A DNA stretch of 64,000 nucleotides. It comes from Trichoplax sp. H2 (taxonomy: Eukaryota; Placozoa; Uniplacotomia; Trichoplacea). The stretch is taken from positions 124,001 to 188,000 of the forward strand of contig NOWV01000115.1 of NCBI GenBank assembly GCA_003344405.1, read 5' to 3'. Made by a program: the position numbers and the translations under genes. Shown one piece after another: positions 47,300 to 59,517 of the stretch. The notes under the pieces are model-generated. The model ran no database searches, was not told the origin of the DNA, and saw only the letters and a list, made by a program, of their open reading frames with translations. Position 1 is the first letter of the stretch, and each line of letters opens with the position of its first letter.

Positions 47300-49460
47300 G
47301 GTCATGATAGATTTAGATCAATGGATTGCAGCCCAAGTCAAGGTTTTATCCATTCTCTTCCTCTATTCTAGACGGCCATCGTCATGATTGCAATTCAAAA
47401 TTCAATAATGGCTAAGCCCAAATCAACTCGGATTGTCCTATTTTCATTCTCATTGCACTTTTCATTAAGGAAGTTTATCATCCTGCAATGCATGAATAGC
47501 ACACCAAGTCAAGATCGACGATGTGAATTTTATCCATTCCCTTCCTCTGTTCTAGTCGGCCATCGTCATGATTGCAATTAAAAATTTAATAATGGCCAAC
47601 CCCAAAATCCACTGGGATTGTCCTATTCTCATTCTCATTGCACTTTTTTTATCCAGGATGTTGGTCATGATAGAATCAATGGATAGCAGCCCAAGTCCAG
47701 GTTTTATCCATTCTCTTCCTCTATTCTAGACAGTCATCGTCATGATTGCAATTCAAAATTCAATAATGACCAACCCCCAAATCAACTGGGATTGTCCAAT
47801 TCTCATTCTGACTGCACTTTTCATCAAGGAAGTTTATCATCCTGCAATGCATGAATAGCACACCAAGTCAAGATCGACGATGTGAACTATATCCATTCTC
47901 TACCTCTATTCTAGACGGCTATCGTTATGATTGCAATTCAAAATTCAAAAATGGCCAACCCCAAAATCCACTGGGCAATATTGTCCTATTCTAATTCTCA
48001 TTGCACTTTTCATCAAGGAAGTTTATCATCCTACAATGCATGGATAGCACACCAAGTCAAGATCGACGATATGAATTTTATCCATTCCCTTCCTCTGTTC
48101 TAGTCGGCCATCGTCATGATTTCAATTACAAATTCAATAATGGCCAACCCCAAAATCCACTGGGATTGTCCTATTCTCATAGCACTTTTACTATCCAGGA
48201 TGTTGGTCATGATAGATTTACATCAATGGATAGCAGCCCAAGTCCAGGTTTTATCCATTCTCTTCCTCTATTCTAGACAGCCATCGTCATGATTGCAATT
48301 AAAAATTTAATAATGGCCAACCCCAAAATCCACTGGGATTGTCCTATTCTCATTCTCATTGCACTTTTTTTTATCCAGGATGTTGCTCATGAAAGAATCA
48401 ATGGATAGCAGCCTAAGTCAAGGTGGACGATACGAATTTTATCCATTCTCTTCCTCTATTCTAGACAGCCATCGTCATGATTGCAATTAAAAATTCAATA
48501 ATAGCCAACCCCCCTAATCAACTGGGTTTGTCCTATTCTCATTCTGATTGCACTTTTCATCAAGGATGTTGGTCATGATGAAATCTTTGGATAGCAGGAT
48601 AATTTAAAAATTTCATAGCCAACTCAGAGATCAACTTGGATTCATCTCTTATTCTTGGAGGTTGTTGATCATGATGAAATCAAAGGATAGCAGCCCAAGT
48701 CAAGGTGGATGATGTCAATTGAATTCCTTCTCTTCCTCTACTCTAGACAGCCATGGTCATGATTGCAATTAAAAATTCAATAATGGCCAATGCAAAGATC
48801 AACTCTGATTGTCCTATTCTCAACACACGATTTCAATAGATTCAAATTTATATCCATTAGAATAGGGAAATGGGACTTTTCATCCAGGATAGTGGTCAAG
48901 ATGGAAGCAAAGGAGAGCAGCAGCCCAAATCAATCATTATGAGATCCATGTCAATTTTATTGCCATTCTCGTCGCTCTCTTTGACTGTAATCGCCATCCT
49001 TGCATTTCTAAATTGAAATGGCCAAGCTAGAGATCGACTGAGATTGTCCTATTCTCAACATGATTGATTCAATGCATTCCCATTGCCAAAGTTACAAGAG
49101 GGAAAGGACACTTTCAGCAAGGATGTTGGTCGTCCCTTTCTCTTCTTCCATCTTAGACTACCGTAGTCATGATTGCAGATCCAAATGTACTGGCTAACAT
49201 GGAGATCATTAGTCTGATTACAAGGTTGTCAACTCCAGTTTAAAGGGATGAGCATGACCTAAGATAGAGTAGTAAAATGGACATCGCCAACGATGTCCAT
49301 CATGATCAAATACATCCAGGGTAGGGATCTAGCCGATCTGATCGACTTCTTCCAACCAGGAGGAAAAGGTCGCCAAGTCAAAATTGACTTTGTATTTCCA
49401 TTCTCTCCATTCGACATGGTGGTCATGTTGAATTTAGAATAAAAAAATCAATCAGCCCTG
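47300..49460. repeat. ~180-bp tandem array, about 8-9 units, degenerate at the end
   Basis: The landmark (G)GCCATCGTCATGATTGCAATT recurs near 47375, 47556, 47731, 47914, 48103, 48275, 48464 and 48744, a mean step close to 180 bp. Each unit runs through TTTTATCCATTCTCTTCCTC, AATAATGGCCAACCCCAAA, ACTGGGATTGTCCTATTCTC and GATGTTGGTCATGATAGA. Two alternating subtypes are visible: one has CAAGGAAGTTTATCATCCTG, the other ATCCAGGATGTTGG. From about 48.85 kb on, the units are strongly diverged. No conserved reading frame runs through the copies. Confidence 0.88.
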
Positions 49461-49805
49461 TTGTCTACTGTCGCTAGTCTGACTGCCATCTTGTCTATTT
49501 CCATTTTCACTAAAATCGATTGCCATCAAACTGCAGAGTAGGCTAGTTGCCCTTGCCATCGATTGATGGATGGCAGCCAATGCGTGCTCAAAGTCAATTT
49601 TATCCTCCATTGACATGATTCATTGACCATGACTAGAATCAAGTCGAATGGGCCATTGATTATTTATTTTGGTAGTCATTTGGATTGCAATCCAATGACA
49701 TCGAGTAATCAAGCATCGTAAGGATGATTCAATCAATGCCTGAACGAATACATGATTCTGTTCATGTCCAAGTAAAAGTAGAATTGATTCATGATCGCTT
49801 ACTAC

Positions 49806-50130
49806 CATGGGGGAAAAAAAAATAAAAAGACTGATTGGAATCTTGAGGAGCAATCCGTTTCCAAAAAAACAAAAAAGACTGATTGGAATCTTGAGTAATC
49901 CGTTTCAAAACAACCAAAAAAACTGATTGGAATCTTGAGCAATCCGTTTCCCCAAAAATAAAAAAGACTGATTGGAATCTTGAGCAATCCGTTTCCCCAA
50001 AAAATAAAAAGACTGATTGGAATCTTGAGCAATCCGTTTCCCAAAAAAATAAAAAGACTGATTAGAATCTTGAGCAATCCGTTTCCCCCAAAAATAAAAA
50101 GACTGATTGGAATCTTGAGCAATCCGTTTC
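49806..50130. repeat. ~45-48-bp tandem array, 7 copies
   Basis: The unit GACTGATTGGAATCTTGAGC, then AATCCGTTTC and an A-rich spacer of variable length, recurs at about 49829, 49878, 49921, 49966, 50011, 50056 and 50101. Minus-strand frames through it encode periodic hydrophobic peptides such as LLKIPISLFIF. They change frame with spacer length, so they are not treated as genes. Confidence 0.93.
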
Positions 50131-50399
50131 AAAATGGATTGCAAAAATGAATGGAAAAAAAACATTCTTGACAAAGGTGCATTTCTCCTTCTCATGGCAT
50201 CTAGCCGAAGCCAACAACAACATCTCTTCTCATTACTATCGGCAGTCATGATTTATGTTGATAGACGGTCCTACCAAGAAGAAGAGATTGTAATGTTGTT
50301 GACTGCGTTGAGATGCTGTTAAGGAGGGGGGAAAAAAAACAGAGTCTTCCTTTCATATTTAAAGCAACCAATAATCCAAAATGAAATAAAAAACTAGTT

Positions 50400-51720
50400 T
50401 ACTGTGCACATTTCTCTTCATCGTCGGCATCATGATGGCAGTCATGATCCTACGTCAAGAATGAAGAATCATGGTAAAACTTGTCAAGACACGTTGATTT
50501 AAAATGACTAATAGCTGATGATGATGATTGCCCAATAACGATGATGAAGAAAGGTGGGCTACATCCACTCTCTTCATCGTCGACATCATGATATCAGTCA
50601 TGATCCTACAGCATGCCATCAAGAATCAAGAATGATGGCAAAACTTATCAACACAAGTTGATTTGAAACGACCAATAGCTGATGATGATGGCTCAATAAC
50701 GATGATGAAGAACGGTAGGCTGCTTCCACTCTCTTCATCGTCGACATCATGATATCAGCCATTCTTGGCTGCCATAGTTATGATACTCCATTAAACATGC
50801 TCAAGGTAAAGCATCTCAACAAAATCGATTGCATGACATGGTATTCGTTTCCCATAGCTTAATGATGATGGTCAAGAACGACGAGGAAGAACAGCAGTAG
50901 ATACCATCCACTCTCTTCATCGTCGACTCTAATGGTGAAGATCTTACATCTAGAAGTACATAATCACTACCAACGTCTTGAACTTAGCCATCGCTCAATG
51001 ATGACATGATGGTCAAGAACGACGAGGAAGAAAAGCAGTAGATACCATCTACTCTCTTCATCGTCGACTCCAACGGTGAAGATCCTGCATCTAGACAAGC
51101 ACAATCACTGCCAACGTCTTGAACTTAGCCATCGCTCAAGGATAACATGATATGATGGTCAAGAACGATGAGGAAGAAAAGTAGCACTCTCTTCCTCATC
51201 GACTCTAATGGTGAAGATTCTACACTACAGCTAGACGAACCATCACTGTCAACGTCTAATAAAGAAATCGATTTGAAAGACGAGAGGACTGGATGATATT
51301 GCATCGGCTACAAATGTCAAGAATGGCGAGAAGAAAAAGATGAACTACTTCTACTCTCTCGGTCGTCGATGTCATGATGGTAAGAGCCATCGTAAACAGC
51401 AATAGCAAGGACTTTTGAAGCCATTTTTTCACCTCTTTATTCAAAGAGAGCAAAATCGCAAACTGGTCTAGGCATTAAAATACAAGAAATTGTCGTAGGG
51501 AGGGGAAAAAAACTGTTTAATAGTCCTTAGCAGGAATGATGATCCTATCGTACTATCCAAATGAATAGTTGTTGTAAAACTTTTCAACACATCAAATAGG
51601 ACTGCATGAACATTGGTGACCAATCGCTTAGTGGTCCTTGCCAATGACGATGAGGAAGAAAAGTCGGGGGCTACTTCCACTCTCTTCATCGTCCTCCTTT
51701 GCCAGAGAGGAATAGCAAAG
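50400..51720. repeat. Degenerate ~140-180-bp tandem array with CTCTTCATCGTCGAC core
   Basis: The core (A/T)CTCTCTTCATCGTCGAC recurs near 50410, 50570, 50730, 50912, 51054 and, more diverged, 51188, 51355 and 51690. Between cores are GATGATGATGG, CAATAACGATGATGAAGAA or AAGAACGACGAGGAAGAA segments. The GAT/GAA-rich frames on both strands are by-products of the repeat. Confidence 0.8.
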
Positions 51721-52614
51721 AAACAAGTCAGGATAAAACAGTCAATCGGTCTCAATGGTAGGGATTATTAAAATCATGCAGTTGCATTAATCATGATTCA
51801 TGATTGATTGTTAATCATCGTCAGCGATGAAAAATGATCCCTCTTTTTTGTAGTGGCCATCATGAATCCAATCTACATCGTAGTGTACAGTCTGTTTATA
51901 AAACTTGCATCGTTTCTATCATCAACAAGATTTTTGCATTGGCTAAAAGGATAAGCGTTGGAAGAAAATGCTCTTGTTGATGACTACGCTCTCATTCCTT
52001 GTCGACATCATCATTGCCATCAACACCTAGATCGATTGCTTACTTGCAAGCAACGATGGATGCCACTCTGTCAAGTCTCTTTTCAATGCATTGCAAGAAG
52101 AAGAGTTGTAAAAATCAAGTGGTGCTCGCCATCCAAGATACTTACCACGATAATTAGCATGGATTGCAGTAAGAGAAAGATGAACATCCAGTCAATCTTC
52201 TCCTGCCAAAGCCATCTTCGACTCCAATCGATGCTGCTGCCAGACATGGATCATTTTTATCCATGACTTTGATTGCTCGTCCGACATGAACAGGCCATGC
52301 ACCCTTTTCATTGGAATCTCATCTCCACCTTACTGATGCCCAACTTCCAAGATAGCTGTAAAGCCATCGATCAAGATGATTGCATAAGGCAATTTGACGA
52401 CGCCATGGATGACTACTTTCATCCATATTGTATAAAGTTGTCCAGGCCGGAACTACAAGCCAATGTACACAAATTGAGGCAAACATGATCAAACAATATC
52501 GCAGTATGTTTTCAAGCTTGTTTGACATGATATCGATAGAATCATCGTCCATACCAACCAGGAAAATCCATTGCGATATCCAATGACTATTGCATAAAAA
52601 TAAGGAAATGGCTT
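51721..52614. other. Repeat-flanked stretch with no convincing gene
   Basis: Several frames of 70-110 codons open on both strands here (for example 51958-52266 +, 52273-52488 +, 52319-52630 -). They overlap each other and lack recognisable domains. Composition resembles the neighbouring repeats (many CATCATG and CGATG words). Confidence 0.4.
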
Positions 52615-53435
52615 GATTTTCAACGGCCATGATGGCTGGCTAAGAAGGATGCGATTCCTTTCTTCGACGTACTGTCAGTGTTGGCCACCATTGGGCTTGA
52701 CGAAGACGAAAACAGTGTTTCTCTGTCATCGTCTTTCGTCCATCCAAGGAAAGCTATCATCAAGAAGCGATCGAGAACAACCCGTAAAACACCACTATAA
52801 TCCCCTCTTCCTTCTCTATGTGGATGGCAATCGTCCTTGCATCAAATTGCACGACTTAATGGAAAACATGATCAAAACTAATAACAACTATTCTCCCATC
52901 AGATTGTCTAGGCCAGCCTCGTCTACCTCAACAAGAAGAGCGTGAGTAGAAATTGAATGACTAGAAAAACAAACGATGGTTCTCTCGCTTTCTCTTCTAC
53001 CCTAAGCCTCATTGGGCTACCATCAAGCCCTCTAATCTTACTACAACATCATGCATGATTTTCAACGGCCATGATGGCTGGCTAAGAAGGATGCGATTCC
53101 TTTCTTCGACGTACTGTCAGTGGTGTTGGCCACCATCAAGCGATCGAGAACAACCCGTAAAACACCACTATAATCTCCTCTTCCCTCTCTATGTGGATGG
53201 CAATCGTCCTTGCATCAAATTGCACGACTTAATGGAAAACATGATCAAAACTAATAACAACTATTCTCCCATCAGATTGTCTAGGCCAGCCTCGTCTACC
53301 TCAACAAGAAGAGCGTGAGTAGAAATTGAATGACTAGAAAAACAAACGATGGTTCTCTCTCGCTTTCTCCACTACCCTAAGCCTCATTGGGCTACCATCA
53401 AGCCCTCTAACCTTACTACAACATCATGCATGAGG
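52615..53435. repeat. Recent head-to-tail duplication, ~440 and ~380 bp
   Basis: Copy 1 is 52615-53056 and copy 2 is 53057-53435. Both start TTTTCAACGGCCATGATGG and end CTTACTACAACATCATGCATGA. Copy 2 lacks an internal block of roughly 70 bp (after TACTGTCAGTG) and differs otherwise at only a few bases, so the event is young. A frame (52613-52945 and 53055-53318) is open in both, but the deletion and repeat context give no evidence of selection on it. Confidence 0.93.
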
Positions 53436-54239
53436 GTAACCGATGGCATCTATCCAATCTTCCTCCATCATTGCATCAAAGCTATTTTTTTTTTCCACGC
53501 CGTCGAGGTAGGCGTAGCATGGGCTGCTGACAAGAAAAGCCATCTTGCTTCTTTGTCAACATGGCCTTGATCAACCCTGTCATTTTGTCATGTTATTCAA
53601 CATCGGTCTTACCTCCTGTGACGCCATGGCCGCCCAATCTTGAATCAAGCTCAATAACCAGGTGATACGATCAACAACTTGGATTTCTACTTCTCTACAA
53701 GGCAATAAAGTGGAAAGGAAAGCAACTAATTTCTTCTTCTTGCTCGTCTTGTGGCCAACCGCATCCGAAAGGGGCAAGACCACCACAGGGTGTTCCAGTC
53801 ATCCACTGGATGTTGGCCTCGATGGCGTCGGCTCTATACACAAGCCAGTAGCGTTTCCTCTGATTTGGTGATCAAGGGTATCGGTCACCTAGGGGCATGA
53901 TGGCAGTAGAGGGTATCACTCATGTCATAGCAAACGATAGAAATCCTTCAAAAAGTCATGGATGATCGTGGTATGCCAACCAAGTCGACCACTTTCCTGG
54001 GCTAGGCCGGTCGTCCGGCTGGCTGTAGACTGCCAGTCAGGGCAGGCGTTCGTAATAACTTGCCTGGTTTTCCTATGCTGAGCAAAAATAATGTCACTAT
54101 TAGACAGCCATTTCATAAGGCGTTATATACAGGAAACGAATGCTATGCGTGACATCAGTTTTGTAAAATGCAGACTCCAATCCAGTTGAAAGACAGCACT
54201 CTCTGAGAGGACTTCATTTGAGCAATCCTTAGTGCAAAT
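53436..54239. other. GC-richer intergenic stretch, no gene recognised
   Basis: About 0.8 kb. Overlapping frames on both strands (53580-53786 -, 53662-53871 +, 53925-54116 -) have no domain signature. Nothing else was seen. Confidence 0.4.
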
Positions 54240-56060
54240 GGTGAACAAGATTGCCAAGAAAGGCAATTTAAATACACAACTATTCTATCCTATTGGTCTT
54301 ATTTATTTCCATGTTGGTACCAGTCTGGGCCAGGTGTATTTCACTGTATAATAGAGTGCCGATTGGATCATTTTTCCTGCATTGGATAACCACAACGGTC
54401 GTCCAACTACCTCCAGTAAAGACAGCAAGTGCAAGCTTATCCTTAACTGTCTGCTGTCTCCTCAAAGTTAACAGAATAAGATTGCCAAGAAAGGCAGTTT
54501 GCAAACTGTTTGCTCATGCTTAAAAACGTTGTCTGCAAAAGCAATTTGACTACCCAACCATTTTACCATACTGGCGTTATTAATTTACGGTAAATATACG
54601 GTCATCAAACTACCTGCAGTACAGTAAATACAGCAAGTGCAAGCTTATCCTTGACGGTCTGCTGTCTGCTCAAAGTCAACTCAATAAGATTGCCTAGAAA
54701 GGCAGTTTGCATCCTGCTTGCTCATGGTTTAATAACATTGCCTGCAAAGCAATTTGTCTGCTGTTTGCTCATGCTTAAAAACGTTGCCTACAAAAGCAAT
54801 TTGACTACCCTACCATTTTACATTACTGGCGTTATTAATTTAAGGTAAATATACGGTCATCAAACTACCTGCAGTACAGTAAATACAGCAAGTGCAAGCT
54901 TATCCTTGACGGTCTGCTGTCTGCTCAAAGTCAACTCAATAAGATTGCCTAGAAGGGCAGTTTGCATCCTGTTTGCTCATGCTTAAAAACGTTGCTTACA
55001 AAATAAGATTGCCTAGAAAGGCAGTTTGCATCCTGTTTGCTCATGCTTAAAAACGTTGCCTACAAAATAAGATTGCCTAGAAAGGCAGTTTGCATCCTGT
55101 TTGCTCATGCTTAAAAACGTTGCTTACAAAATAAGATTGCCTAGAAAGGCAGTTTGCATACTATTTGCCATGGTTAATAACATTGCCTACAAAGCAATTT
55201 GTCTGCTGTTTGCTCATGGTTAATAACATTGCCTAGAAAGGCAATTTGTCTACTGTTTGCTCAAGCTTAAAAACGTTGCCTACAAAAGCAATTTGACTAC
55301 CCAACCATTTTACCTTACTGGCGTTATTAATTTAAGGTAAATATACGGTCATCAAACTACCTGCAGTACAGTAAATACAGCAAGTGCAAGCTTATCCTTG
55401 ACGGTCTGCTGTCTGCTCAAAGTCAACTCAATAAGATTGCCTAGAAGGGCAGTTTGCATCCTGTTTGCTCATGCTTAAAAACGTTGCTTACAAAATAAGA
55501 TTGCCTAGAAAGGCAGTTTGCATACTATTTGCCATGGTTAATAACATTGCCTACAAAGCAATTTGCCTGCTGTTTGCTCATGGTTAATAACATTGCCTAG
55601 AAAGGCAATTTGTCTACTGTTTGCTCAAGCTTAAAAACGTTGCCTACAAAAGCAATTTGACTACCCAACCATTTTACCTTACTGGCGTTATTAATTTAGG
55701 GTAAATATACGGTCATTAGTAAATACAGCAAGTGCAAGCTTATCCTTGACGGTCTGCTGTCTGCTCATAGTCAACTCAATAAGATTGCCCAGAAGGGCAG
55801 TTTGCATCCTGTTTGCTCATGCTTAAAAACCTTGCCTACAGAATAAGATTGCTTAGAAAAGCAGTTTACATACTGTTTGCTCTTGGTGAATAATGTTGTC
55901 TACAAAAGCAATTTGTCTACTGTTTGCTCATGCTTTAAAGCATTGCCTACAAAAGCAATTTTTCTACCCAACCATTTTACCCTATTGGCGTCATTAATTT
56001 CCATTTTTGTTCCAATCTATCGTACAGTAGGTGTATTTGACTGCACAGTAGAGTGCCAAT
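54240..56060. repeat. Higher-order tandem repeat with 64-bp subunits
   Basis: A long unit marked by CAAGTGCAAGCTTATCCTTG begins near 54427, 54634, 54889, 55381 and 55729. Within it a shorter module (AAGATTGCCTAGAAAGGCAG, TTTGCATCCTGTTTGCTC, ATGCTTAAAAACGTTGC) is repeated at exact 64-bp steps (54941, 55005, 55069, 55133). CTACCTGCAGTACAGTAAAT, which carries the CAGTAC word, precedes most units. The nested periods show at least two rounds of amplification. Confidence 0.92.
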
Positions 56061-56877
56061 TCCAATTTTTGGATTAGTCTGTGGCAGGTGCAATGCACAC
56101 TTGTATAATGAACAGTCTATCTTGTTGTTATAAAGTAGTACTTGATTTACTATGTTTAGTTGGATAACTGATTTGTATCATCGACGTATGTACAGTCTAT
56201 ATGGTTGTTTGTAAACCACCATACACGCTCATATTATCACTTAAAAACAAATTGTACAGCAATCTTGAAGATGACGATTTAGATCGCACAACGAGCCTTT
56301 CTACTTTATGATGGACGTCATAAATTAGTCAGCTATTGGATTGATGTGATAAGATGGCCGTTAGTATTTATAGTATGCCGTTATACAACGTTATTTCTAT
56401 TCTTCTCTACCTACCGTACAATATATATATAAATATGATATAGCAGTTTCAAGGGAATACAACTTTGATTCTTTAACCAAGGGGTACCATCGAAAATAGT
56501 CAGAGTGTATAACGGTAATAATATTGAGAATAAAGTTTACTTTTGCTCTCAAGCTCGAGTGAACTTTTCGAACAGTGTGTTGCAGTCAATGTTCAAAAAA
56601 GAAATGGTAGCAAACGTCGTGGATGTAAATTTGTTTACAAATTGAAATTAATAACTAATTGTATAAATTAATAGTCTTACAAAGCCATCGTATGTAAAAT
56701 TGGAATGCACTACTTTCCAATCCAATCAACCAATAATAAAGTCAAGAAAATACTTGTACAAGAATAAACATTTTCAATATCTTTTAACTGTCGTAAAACG
56801 ATAACTCCATATGAATATCACTCATCTTGCTTGTAGACAATCATTCCACTCCAAGATTGCATTCACAAGGCGGTCAC

Positions 56878-57029
56878 CTAGAATTATTATTATTTTTATT
56901 CAAAATCTCTCCAAATCTTAATTTAAATGTTACAAAATACAGTATACCTAGTAGACCTAGAATTCTTTTTATTTTCAGTCAAAATCTCTCCAAAGCTTAA
57001 TTTTAAAGTTACAAAATACAGTATGCCTG
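56878..57029. repeat. Two-copy ~75-bp tandem repeat
   Basis: CTAGAATT, then CAAAATCTCTCCAAA and GTTACAAAATACAGTAT, occurs twice, at about 56878-56955 and 56957-57029, with moderate divergence. Confidence 0.85.
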
Positions 57030-57205
57030 TATGGAATGGAAATGAACCTCTGCGTGTCAAGTTACATTAATAATTAACACATCACTACGAGCACAAAGTC
57101 AGTTTTAATTACAACAGTTTACGAATAAATGAACGTATTCAAATTTAGTAGGCGCATTTCCTACACAAGACCGAAATGAACCTTAGTACGTCATCCTTAT
57201 AGATA

Positions 57206-57445
57206 TATTAATTGCAGAGACGGCCATTTTCAGTGTCGGTCTTTATTGTAATAACTTTACTAATCTTAATTATTAATATCATACATTCAATCATTATCAT
57301 TGGTAAAAGACCTACAAGCATTCTGGAGAACCTCCGCGATGCTTTCGAAAAGACTGTAATGACCCAGCAGCAAACAGATGGTCAATCTAAAGTCGTACAA
57401 TGTCGATTTTCTTGTCTACTGGTTGTGAGCCTTTTAGAAGGATAG
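57206..57445 (+). other. Possible exon encoding a membrane helix
   Basis: Follows an acceptor-like TTAATTGCAG. The frame carries a strongly hydrophobic stretch (VFIVITLLILIINI) with basic residues on its N side and then a charged segment (ENLRDAFEKT), ending at TAG near 57445. A GTAATG could be a donor after EKT. I do not recognise it and found no companion exons, so it is only a candidate. Confidence 0.2.
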
Positions 57446-57851
57446 TTCTTAGGCGTTATAGTAGCAGAACTACTGTATATTCTTACTAAATCTTTCGGCA
57501 GATTAGGGTAGTAATCGGTGGTAGCAACTCAAAGTAAGTACTTTACGTTAGACTAGTAAACGTGTCAGGAAGTAGTCTGTGACATAGTTATCCCCATTCC
57601 GAAATGGTATATCCTGAAAAGCATGGAGAAAATAAACTATGCGACACCAATGCAGCAGCAAAGACATCATTAGAGGGCACACTTTTTTTAATACTTGTAC
57701 AATATGACCTCGTCAACTGCGGCTTAAGGCACAGTTGAGAAAAGATTCAGTATAACGAAATTGTCATAAACCAAGTCTTACTGTATTATAGAGTACTAAT
57801 TCTTCGGATGTCTTAATTTAGATAAATCAAAATATGGTACAGTTCGTTGCG

Positions 57852-57881
57852 ACTAGAGACTCTCTCCAGAAAGTCTCTAGT
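57852..57881. other. Short perfect inverted repeat
   Basis: ACTAGAGACT and AGTCTCTAGT form a 10-bp stem with a 10-nt loop. The word GTTGCGAC occurs beside each arm as a direct repeat. No function is evident; it could be a transposition footprint or an RNA hairpin. Confidence 0.6.
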
Positions 57882-58263
57882 TGCGACCATGTAGCGTAAA
57901 ATGCGAGAAAGCAGTCGGCATGGATCAATATTGTGAATAGTATTCAATGACATGGTCATCGTAATCACAACTACCTTACTTTTATCGACGGACCTCAACA
58001 ATTCTTGCCAAGATGCATAGCATAATAGCAACTACCCACTCTGATATCGTAAAACTAGCTCATCTTTAAACAATCTAAAACAACCAAAACATCAAGAATG
58101 GCACCTGAACTTGACACAGTTCATATTCTAAACTATTACGTTCCTTTCCAAATAAATGACTTTGAGTGACTTGAATTTTGTGTTCTTAGCAACGATCGCC
58201 AGTATTCTCCTGCTATCGTTTACTACAGATAATTCATTAATACTCGTACGGGTATTAGGCATA

Positions 58264-59517
58264 CTAGCTAACCATAGTAATTTTCAGCATTTCAACCGTA
58301 GGGCTATTAAGCATCCCAAAGCCGGCAATATCGCTGCCATCCGCATGAAAAGACTGCAAGGGTACTAGTTGACATTTAAAGTCCCATTTGCGCAATAAAT
58401 GTTCGATTGTTCTGTTACAACTGTAAATACCATGGAGAAATTGGGTTATTTTACCTCAATAAATAGGTGCATTTTAAAATTTTATTCTTCTTACCAACTT
58501 GAAAGCGTATCAATTAGAAATAAAAACCCATTCGAAAATGTACCTTCTTTGTTGATATGTCGTCCAGAATTGACAATTTGGATTTTGTTGCATTATTGCA
58601 TGGACAGTAACTAAAATGTCCTCGAAATCTATCAAAGGAAGGTGAAAAATGAAGCGATGAACGAGTATTGATATGAATAAAAGTGTAGAACATCATTGCA
58701 GTCAAGATTAGTAGTCTGATAGTGTAATAACACAAAATAAACAAGGTAATATAGAAAATGAAGAGAGTAGCTAGTATTCATATGAATAAAAGTACACAAC
58801 AATATTGCAGGAATATTAAATTAGTAGTCTAATCGTGCAATAACCTCAAATTTTCAAAGTAATACAAGATCAACTCATTGCAATGATGTCTACGAAACAT
58901 AAACACACAAACATTTGTATCGACGCGTAGAGTAGCAAAACACCTAAAGTAGATTAACAACAAGTCATCGTTGGACAGTAGATGTAACAAACGCCTTGTT
59001 CCAACATGTTTTATGATCTTATAATCAACTCGATGAAAGATTAGCACAGATACCTTGACTATCGTAAAAACAATCTGAACCAAGAATGATATCCATTGCA
59101 GGTAACTCTAGCAGAGTTGATGATATCTGACCCCAGGTTATTCCTAAAACGACACCATTGTCAATGTTATTCAATTTTAGGTTGGTGTTACAAGCATCTA
59201 GAGCATCGACGAGTTGCTGGCTATCGGATAAAATGACATTGGCACCGCAGCGAGCGGCAACAATTCCAGGTAAAGAAGTTCCAGCTCCTATCTACAATAC
59301 AAGAAGTTTTTGCATAGGCAAATGTCAATACCATGTCAAGTTTATTTTAATCTTAATAAATACTACACAACGCTAGATCTATCGGTAGTTCAAGGCATGC
59401 AAACATACATACCTCCAGTACAGATTTACTTTGAAGTTTTTGCCGATTGTGCCATACATACTGTGCAAGAACAGGAGCAGACGGCCAAATATATAATCCA
59501 TAATCTTGTTGAATTGT
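58264..59517 (-). CDS. METTL23: METTL23-like methyltransferase, first exon not found
   Basis: Seven-beta-strand SAM-dependent methyltransferase; the vertebrate protein methylates arginine on histone H3. Four exons join in phase: 59413-59517, 59054-59291, 58544-58628 and 58264-58420, encoding 194 residues. Seen in order: DYGLYIWPSAPVLAQY, then motif I LE-IGAGTSLPG across an exon junction, the acidic strand-2 end ILSDS, GITWGQIS, IILGSDCFYD, DFEDIL with FWTTYQ, and C-terminal RKWDFKC with TVEMLKI. These match METTL23 in order and spacing. The first listed exon begins at an acceptor (TATAG) just after an in-frame stop, so at least one more 5' exon with the start codon must lie above 59520. The three inner junctions use GTATGT, GTATCTG and GTACAT donors. 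Confidence 0.9.

Noticed and set aside
49802-50249. Two ~110-codon frames with repeated LLKIPISLFIF or AQDSNQSF motifs
   Set aside because: Artefacts of the 45-48-bp array; both frames are open only because the unit has few stops, and variable A-tract lengths break any shared frame.
52613-53318. Frame open in both copies of the 440-bp duplication
   Set aside because: Copies are too young for conservation to mean selection, copy 2 has a deletion, and no domain is visible.
58156-58368. 70-codon plus-strand frame with a signal-peptide-like start, considered as a neuropeptide precursor
   Set aside because: It is antisense to the final METTL23 exon (58264-58420), which is supported by phase and homology, and it has no repeated cleavage sites.
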